This document shows, piece after piece, positions 1 to 9,100 of a stretch of 37,742 nucleotides of DNA (positions are counted from its first letter, which is position 1; every line of letters begins with the position of its first letter). This stretch comes from Herbinix sp. (GTDB lineage: Bacteria > Bacillota > Clostridia > Lachnospirales > Lachnospiraceae). The position numbers and the translations under genes were made by a program. Under the pieces are notes generated by a model. It did not search any database. It was given only the letters and a program-made list of their open reading frames with translations, and was not told the DNA's origin. The DNA is taken from positions 1 through 37,742 of the forward strand of contig JAQVQL010000003.1 in assembly GCA_028701595.1 (NCBI GenBank), in the 5' to 3' direction.

Positions 1-2
1 GC

Positions 3-128
3 CTTAAGAAAGTAAAGGAAATAATTATCGGTGGAGAAGCGTTTCCAATCACGCTTCTTGACACATTAAGGAAGCATAAATCACTAAAAATCTATAATGT
101 GTATGGTCCAACAGAGACTACTATTTAG
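3..128 (+). pseudogene. Upstream part of NRPS adenylation domain (A4-A5 region) ending at an in-frame TAG
   Basis: Frame of the 144..11084 ORF read upstream gives LKKVKEIIIGGEAFPITLLDTLRKHKSLKIYNVYGPTETTI* then STFKDMTRDD; TAG at 126-128 is where A domains normally have W/C (YGPTETTIW). Gene continues off the left edge. Confidence 0.85.
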
Positions 129-143
129 TCTACATTCAAAGAT

Positions 144-3100
144 ATGACCAGAGATGATAGATTGAATATTGGTAAGCCAATCGCCAATACTCAGATTTAT
201 ATCCTTGACCAGGAAAGCAAGCTGCAGCCAATTGGTGTACCTGGTGAAATCTGTATCGGAGGTAAAGGACTCGCAAGAGGTTATCTCAATAATTCGGAAT
301 TGACAGCTGAGAAGTTTATTTCAAATCCTTATAATAAAGACGAATTAATATATAAGACTGGTGATTTAGCCGCTTGGCTTCCAGATGGCACGATTGATTT
401 CATTGGACGAAATGATAATCAAATCAAGTTAAGGGGTTTTCGAATTGAGCTAGGAGAGATAGAAAACGTCTTATTGAGTTATCCGTTAGTTAAGGAAGCA
501 GCAGTATGTGTATGCTATAAAAATGATGATCCTTTTATTTGTGCATATATTGTAGGCGATTTTGATGTAGATACAAAAAATGTTAGAGACTATCTATCAA
601 AATCGTTACCATTTTATATGATACCCGCATGTTTTGTTAAGCTAGACAGTATGCTGTTAAATGCAAACGGTAAGATTAATCGAAAAGCATTGCCGCAGCC
701 AGATTTTAATCAAAGTTATAATGATATGGAGTTTATAGAGCCACAGACAGATGTGGAAAAAAAATTATGTGACATTTGGAAAGAGACATTAGGAATTGAA
801 AAGGTTGGAATAAGCAATAGCTTTTTTGAATTAGGTGGTCATTCCATTTCAATGATGAATGTTATTGCGAAAATTGATAAAGCATTTAAAGTCGATATAA
901 GGTTTGATGATTTTATACAAAATAGTACGGTTGCTGCATTGGCATCAATTATTTCTGAAGGTGATACGACTTATTGCAATAAAGTCGTATATCCAGAGGC
1001 GACTCCTGACTTGGAACATATGCATAATCCATTCCCTTTGACTGATGTACAGATGGCTTATTTTATGGGAAGAAATGATCAATTTGAGATGGGGGGGATC
1101 TCTACCCATGTATATGTTGAAATTGAAACTGAAATGGAGATTGAGAGATTAAATAGAAGTTTAAATCAAGTCATTGCTCGACATCCAATGATGCGAGCAA
1201 TTTTATTGCCAAATGGGCAACAACAAATTTTAGAAAGAACTGCAGACTATAAGATTATTGAAACAGACTTAATGGAATTTAGTACGATCGAACAGAAACA
1301 ATATATTGAAAAAAATCGAGAAATAATGTCACATTATATATTTCAAACAGACATATGGCCTTTATTTGATTTCAAATCTTTCAAATTGAATGATCACAAG
1401 AATTATCTTTGTATAGGTCTAGACCTGATAATAGCGGATGCTTTTAGCTATCAGATTATTTTTCATGAATTAGTTACTTTCTATAATAATCCTGAGATTG
1501 TGCTTCCTGAGCTGAAGTTTAGTTTCAGAGATTATATTATGTCATATATGAACTTTAAAGGTTCTGATACTTATGCAAGAGATAAAGAATATTGGTTAAG
1601 TAAGCTCCCTGATTTTCCAAATGCTCCTGCAGTGCCATTGAAAGCTGATCCAAGCAAGATTACAAAGCCTCATTTTAAGCGTCACAGCAAAGTGATTTAC
1701 AAGAATGAGTGGGAAATCATTAAGCAAAAAGGACGTTTACATGGTGTCACACCATCTACTATTTTATGTACTTTATACGCTCAGGTATTATCATTCTGGA
1801 GTAACCAGCCTCATATGGCAATCAATCTGACTGTATTCAATCGTTATCCATTCCATGCTGATGTACAAAAAATCGTAGGAGATTTCACTTCTGTAATACT
1901 TTTGGATATTGATCTATCTGTTGGATCTTTTTGGGAATGTGCAAAGCAGGTTCAGAGCATATTAGTAAATGCATTAGAACATAGACACTATGATGGTATC
2001 GAATTCATCAGAGAAATTGCTAAATATCGTAATGAAGGAACAAAAGCATCTATGCCATTCGTGTTCACCAGTGCTTTATTCGGAAACTCGGACAGTCTTG
2101 ATTCGTGCTTAAATGAGATGGGTAAATTTAAAATGGGAATCAATCAGACTTCCCAAGTTTATATAGATCATCAGGTTACTGAAGTGAATGGAAATCTAAA
2201 CATTGTTTTTGATTATGTTGATGAATTATTTGAATCAAATGTAATAGATACAATGTTTAGCCAATACATCACTGTGTTGGATGGTTTGATGAATGATACC
2301 ATAAAAATTGAGATTAGGAAAAAAGATAGTAATACGATTGAAAAATATGATGATACAACTGGATATAATGAACCATCCACATTAAATGGGTTATTTAAAG
2401 AACAAGTGAAAAAGAATCCTGATAACATTGCAGTTATATTCCAGGAGGATAACATTACATATAAGGAACTTGATAAAAAATCGAATCAAGTTGCATGTTA
2501 TCTAATGAATCAGGGAGTGGTGCGAGGAGATTATGTAGGTGTATTAGGGCATAGATGTATAGATACGATTGTTACTATATTAGGTATACTGAAAGCAGGC
2601 GCTGCGTATGTTCCAGTAGATCCTAGCTATCCGGATGATAGAAAGAAGTATATCCTTGATCATAGTAACTGTAAGCTAATGCTTACACCTGATCTATATC
2701 TAGATCAAGAATTAGATTCTTATGAGTCAAATGAGGTAGGTATCTACAACAATTATCAAGATTCAGCGTATGTAATTTATACATCAGGAAGTACGGGTAA
2801 ACCGAAGGGAGTAGTCATATCCCATGCAGCAGCAGCAAATACGATTATCGATATAAATAATAAGTTCATGGTGAATGAGTCGGATCGAATTATAGGTCTA
2901 TCCTCTATGTGTTTTGATCTTTCGGTATATGACATCTTTGGAACACTAGTATCAGGAGCTACTCTTGTAATGGTGGTAGATCAGAGAGATATATTGAATT
3001 TAGCTCATATTGTAGAAGATAATAACATAACGATATGGAATTCTGTGCCAGCGATAATGGATATGATGGTAGAAAACCTAGAGAGCGGATATAGTTATAC

Positions 3101-6100
3101 TAGTCTCAGACTTGTGTTGCTAAGTGGTGATTGGATACCTCTAAAATTACCTAATAAAGTACGCAGCAGTTTTGTAAATGCACAGGTTATTAGCCTTGGA
3201 GGAGCGACAGAAGCATCTATATGGTCAATCTATTATCCAATCAAAGAGGTCAAAGACGAGTGGAGAAGCATTCCTTATGGAAGACCTCTGGAAAATCAGA
3301 AATTCTATGTACTAAACTATAATAAGGAATTATGTCCGATAGGAGTTCCAGGCGAATTATATATTGGCGGCGTTGGTGTAGCAAAAGGTTACATTAATGA
3401 TGAAGGAAAGACAAAGGCATCCTTTATCATGCATCCACAATTCGGATATCTTTATAAGACAGGTGATTATGGAGTGCTACATGCTTGTGAAGATGAGGAT
3501 ACTGCATTTATTGAATTCTTGGGTAGAAAAGACCAACAGGTGAAAATCAGGGGCTATAGAGTTGAGCTTGGTGAAATTGAAAGTAGACTTCTGGAACATG
3601 AGTTTATAAAAAATGCAGTTGTAATAGATAATGTGGATACAACAGGACATAAATATCTCTGTGCTTATTATGTGGCTGAAGATGACATAACCTCAGAAGA
3701 AATAAAGATATATCTACGGAGGCAGCTGCCAGATTATATGGTACCACAGTATTTTGTTGAAATGGATGAAATTCCTCTTACAGCAAATGGAAAGATTAAT
3801 CGTAGTGCACTTCCTGCTTTGGAGATTTGTGCAAATGTTGACAATGATCAATATGTCGCGCCAAGAGACGAACTAGAGTGTAGACTCGTTGATATTTGGA
3901 GAGAAGTCTTAGACATAGAAAGAATTAGTGTTAAGGATAACTTCTTTGAACTTGGCGGTAATTCAATTTTGATGGTACAGATAGTGACCAAGATCAATAG
4001 GGAATTCGATGTTAATATCAGCTTTAAGTTATTTGTCGAAAAAAACAATATCGAAAATGTTGCTGAACTAATAAGAAATAGCAGTGCTAAGTGTAAAAAT
4101 GTGACTTATCCTTTGGTAGAACCAGATCCTGCTAATATGCATGTACCATTTCCATTGACTGAAGTACAGACCGCGTATCTTCTTGGTAGAGAGAATCTGT
4201 TTGAGATCGGTGATGTAGCAACACATGCCTATATGGAGATGGAGTCACAACTCGATATAGAGAGGTTCAATTATGCTCTTCAAATGGTGATTGATTACAA
4301 TCCTATGATGAGAGCAGTGATCTATCCAAATGGTACGCAACAGATTCTTGAGGTTGTACCAGAATATAAGATAAATATTGTCGATTTATCGAATGCGACA
4401 AGTGAGGAAAAGGACAAGCATATTATTAAAGAAAGAGAGCGTATGTCCCATTATGTATTTAAGACGGATGTATGGCCGTTGTTTGAATTCAAAGCGTTTA
4501 AGCTTTCAGCAGATAGTTATTATCTGTGTATGGGTTTTGATATGTTGATTGCCGATGGTGCGAGTATACAGCTCATAAATAGGATGCTTGTTAAATTCTA
4601 TAATAATAGTAATGCTATCATACCAAAAGTGGATTTTACTTTCAGAGATTATATGCTTGCCTATAATAAATTCAAACAATCTGAAATCTATCAAGAAGAC
4701 AAGAAATATTGGCTTGATAAGTTAGAAGAATTTCCACAAGCACCTGCATTGCCTTTAAGAATGGATACGGCTGATGTTAAAAAACCTCATTTTAAACGTT
4801 TTAGAAAAGAATTCACCAGTGAGAGATGGGATTGTTTAAAGAAAAAGGCAATGGAAAACAGTATTACCCCTTCCGCGCTGTTAAGTACAGTTTATGCTGA
4901 AGTATTGGCATTTTGGAGCAATCAGCCGCATTTAGCAATTAATCTTACAGTATTTAATCGTTATCCATTCCACGAAGATGTATATAGCGTTGTGGGTGAT
5001 TTTACTTCAGTCATGCTGCTTGATATTGATCTTTTACCAAATACTACATTCTGGGATAGGGCAAAACGAATACAAGATACGCTTGTTGCTTCATTAGAGC
5101 ATCGCCATTATGACGGTATCGAGTTTATCAGAGAAATTACCAAATATCATGAACTGGGTACGAAAGCTGCTATGCCTATTGTATTTACAAGTATGCTATT
5201 TGGAAATAAGAACAGCAATAGTGAAAGCCTCAGTGGAATGGGCAATGTGAAAATGGGAGCGGGGCAGACTTCTCAAGTTTATATCGACTATCAAGCCAAT
5301 GAAATAGATGGGCAATTGACTGTTACATGGGATTATGTAGAAGACATATTCAATCCTGAAGTTATCAGTACAATGTTTGATCAATATATTAAGATATTGG
5401 ATTTTCTAATGGATGAATCTGTTGAATATAGGCCAGAGGTCGATGCTTCCGTAAAAGCTTTGTATGAAAAATACAATGATACAAAAGAAGATATTCCACA
5501 ATGTACTCTTCACGGAATGTTTGAATCTCAAGTGCAAAGAGTCCCTGACCATACAGCAGTTGTTTTTGAGGATGATAGCATTACTTATAGAGAACTTAGC
5601 GAAAAATCAAATCAGATTGCTCACTATCTAAGGGAACAGGGAGTAGAGTCAGGAAGTTTAGTTGGAGTATTAGGTCAACGTTGTATTGAAACGATTATTA
5701 ATATATTAGGAATCATAAAAGCTAGTGCTGCTTATGTTCCTATTGATCCAGGATATCCTGAAGAAAGAAAAGAATATATTTTTAAGAATAGTGAGTGTAA
5801 GTTTTTCATTACTCCAGATTTATATCAAGAGAAGCGTATCAATGAATATCCAATCAGCGAACTAGATATTAATGTAAGCTGTGATGATATGGCATATGTG
5901 ATCTATACATCGGGAAGCACAGGAAGACCAAAAGGTGTGACTATTTCTCATGGAGCAGCTGCCAACACGATTCACGATATTAATCGAAAATTTAGCGTCA
6001 ATGAGAATGATCGGATCATAGGACTTTCATCTATGTGCTTCGACCTCTCCGTTTACGATATATTTGGATCATTAGGTTCTGGAGCTACGCTAGTTATGGT

Positions 6101-9100
6101 AGAAGATCAAAGAGATGTTGTCAAATTGATGGATACATTACAGGAAAAAGAAATCACAGTATGGAATTCTGTACCAGCTATTATGGATATGCTGATAGAA
6201 AACCTAGATATGAATAACACAAATAGTAGCCTACGATTAGTGATGTTAAGCGGAGATTGGATTCCATTGAGACTTCCTGAAAAAGTAAAGCATAGTTTTG
6301 AAAATGCTACTTTGATCAGCTTAGGCGGAGCAACAGAGGCATCCATTTGGTCGATTTACTATCCGATTATGGAAGTAGATGAAAATTGGAAGAGTATACC
6401 TTATGGCATCCCGCTTGCAAACCAGAAATTCTATGTATTGAATTATGAAATGAATTTATGCCCAATTGGTGTTCAAGGCGAATTGTATATTGGCGGAGTT
6501 GGTTTATCTAAAGGTTACATAAACGAGGAAGAAAAAACAAAAGGAGCATTCATTCATCATCCGATTTATGGAGACTTGTACAGAACTGGGGACTATGGTG
6601 TATTACAACATCATAATGAGAACCAAACGTATATTGAGTTTTTAGGCAGAAAGGATCAGCAGGTAAAGATCAGGGGTTACCGTGTAGAGCTTGGTGAGAT
6701 TGAAAGTCAATTAATGGAGCATGATTTTGTTAGAAACGCGGTTGTGTTGGACAGAGTCAACTCTCGAGGTCAAAAATATCTGTGTGCATATTATATTCCA
6801 GAAGAAGAAGTATCACCCGAAGAGTTAAAAATATATTTGTTAAGAAGACTTTCAGATTATATGGTTCCTATGCAATTTGTGGAGGTTGAAGATATTCCAT
6901 TAACTGCAAATGGAAAGGTGAATCGTAAAGCTTTGTTGGAATGTGCAAATACATTAAACGAAAGCGAAGATAATTATATTTCACCAAGAAATGAAACGGA
7001 AGCTAGATTAGCTGAGATATGGAGTGAAGTGCTAGGAGTTGAACACATAGGAATCAGAGACAGTTTCTTTGAACTTGGAGGAAACTCCATATTAATGGTA
7101 CAAGCAAGGATTCTAATCAGTAAAGAGTATAAAGTTGATATTAGCTTGAGGGATTTCTTCGAGAATAATACTCTTGAAAAGCTTGTAATATTAATGAGTA
7201 CAAAGAAGGGCACCAGTCAAGATGTTATTTATCCTGAAGTAGAGCCCACTCCTGAACATATGTATGAAAGATTTCCACTGACCGCTGTTCAGACTGCATA
7301 CCTTATGGGACGTGACAGCCAATTTGAGATGGGTGGAGTATCAACACATGTCTACATGGAGTTTGAGACTACATTAGATATGGAACGTTTCAAAAAGAGT
7401 CTTCAAAAAGTTATTGATAGACATCCGATGTTAAGAACAGTTATTTTCAGTGATGGAAGTCAACAGGTTCTTGATAGTGTCCCTGAATATGAGATAAAAA
7501 TTAGTGATATTTCTAATTTATCGGATGAAGAAAAAAATCAAAAAATTATTGTTGAAAGAAATAGAAAATCGCACCATATATTTAAAACCGATGTATGGCC
7601 GTTATTTGATATATCTGCATTTAAACTGAATGATAACACAAATTACTTATTTATGGAATTGGATATGTTAATCGCTGATGGTGCAAGTATGCAGATTATT
7701 TCAAAAGAGTTAATGGATTATTATCAGAATATGAATGTAAATCTCCCTGCAATTAACTTCACTTACAGAGATTACATTCTTGCTTTGAATGATTTTAAGA
7801 CTTCACCAGTTTATTTTAGTGATAAAGATTATTGGATGAGTAAGCTTGAGGATTTCCCGAATGCGCCAGCACTTCCTCTGAAACAGGAACCATCTTTGAT
7901 TACAAAACCAACATTCCGACGCTTAAGTAGAGTGTTTGATAAGAATGATTGGAATGTAATGAAGAAAGTTGCACAGGAAAAAGGAATCACACCTTCTGCA
8001 TTATTATGTACTGCATACGCACAAGTGCTCGCATATTGGAGTAATCAGCCTCATATGGCTATTAATCTGACCGTGTTTAACCGCTATCCATTTCATAAGG
8101 ATGTGAATAAAATAGTAGGTGATTTTACATCTGTCATGTTGCTTGACATTCAACTTACTGAATCTGTATCATTTTGGGAAAATGCTGTTAATATACAAAA
8201 AACATTATTTGATGCTTTGGAACACAGACATTATGATGGCATTGAATTTATCAGAGAGCTTACAAGATATAGAAACTATGGTACGAAAGCTATCATGCCG
8301 ATTGTATTTACCAGTATGCTTTTTGATTCAAATAGTGATAGTGCTGATGAAGAACAAGACTTAGGTGAAGTTAAAATGTCGGTTAGCCAGACTTCACAGG
8401 TTTACGTTGATTATCAGGTTATGGAACGAAATGGAAGACTTTCGGTTACATGGGACTGCGTGGATGGACTATTTGAGGATGAAGTAATCAATTCAATGTT
8501 CTCCCAATATGTAAGTATTTTGGAGAAGCTGATTGTAGATACAAAAGAATATTGTATCGAGCTCGATGAGAAAAATGTACAATTACTAGAAAAGTATAAT
8601 TCTTCTGAATCAGAGATAGAATTACATACTTTGCATGAAATGTTTACCGAGCGATCAAAAAAACAACCTGATCAAATAGCCATAGAATACGGTGAGGATT
8701 ATATTACATATCAGCAATTAGATAAGGAGTCCAATAGGGTAGCAAATTATTTGAGAACTATCGGTATTGAAAGAAATGATTATGTGGGAGTCCTATGTAA
8801 ACGTAGGATTCATACCTTGATTAACATTATAGGAATCTTAAAGGCAGGAGCTGCTTATGTACCAATCGATCCAGATTATCCAGAAGAACGTAAGAACTAC
8901 ATTCTAGATCATAGTAATTGTAAATGTATTTTGTCAGTGGATATGGAAGATATTTATTCTGATAGTTCTGTTGAAAACATAAATACATTGAATGATGTAG
9001 CATACGTAATATATACGTCTGGAAGCACAGGGAAGCCAAAGGGAGTCATAATCACCCATGGTGCGGCTGCGAACACAATACTTGATATCAATAAAAAGTT

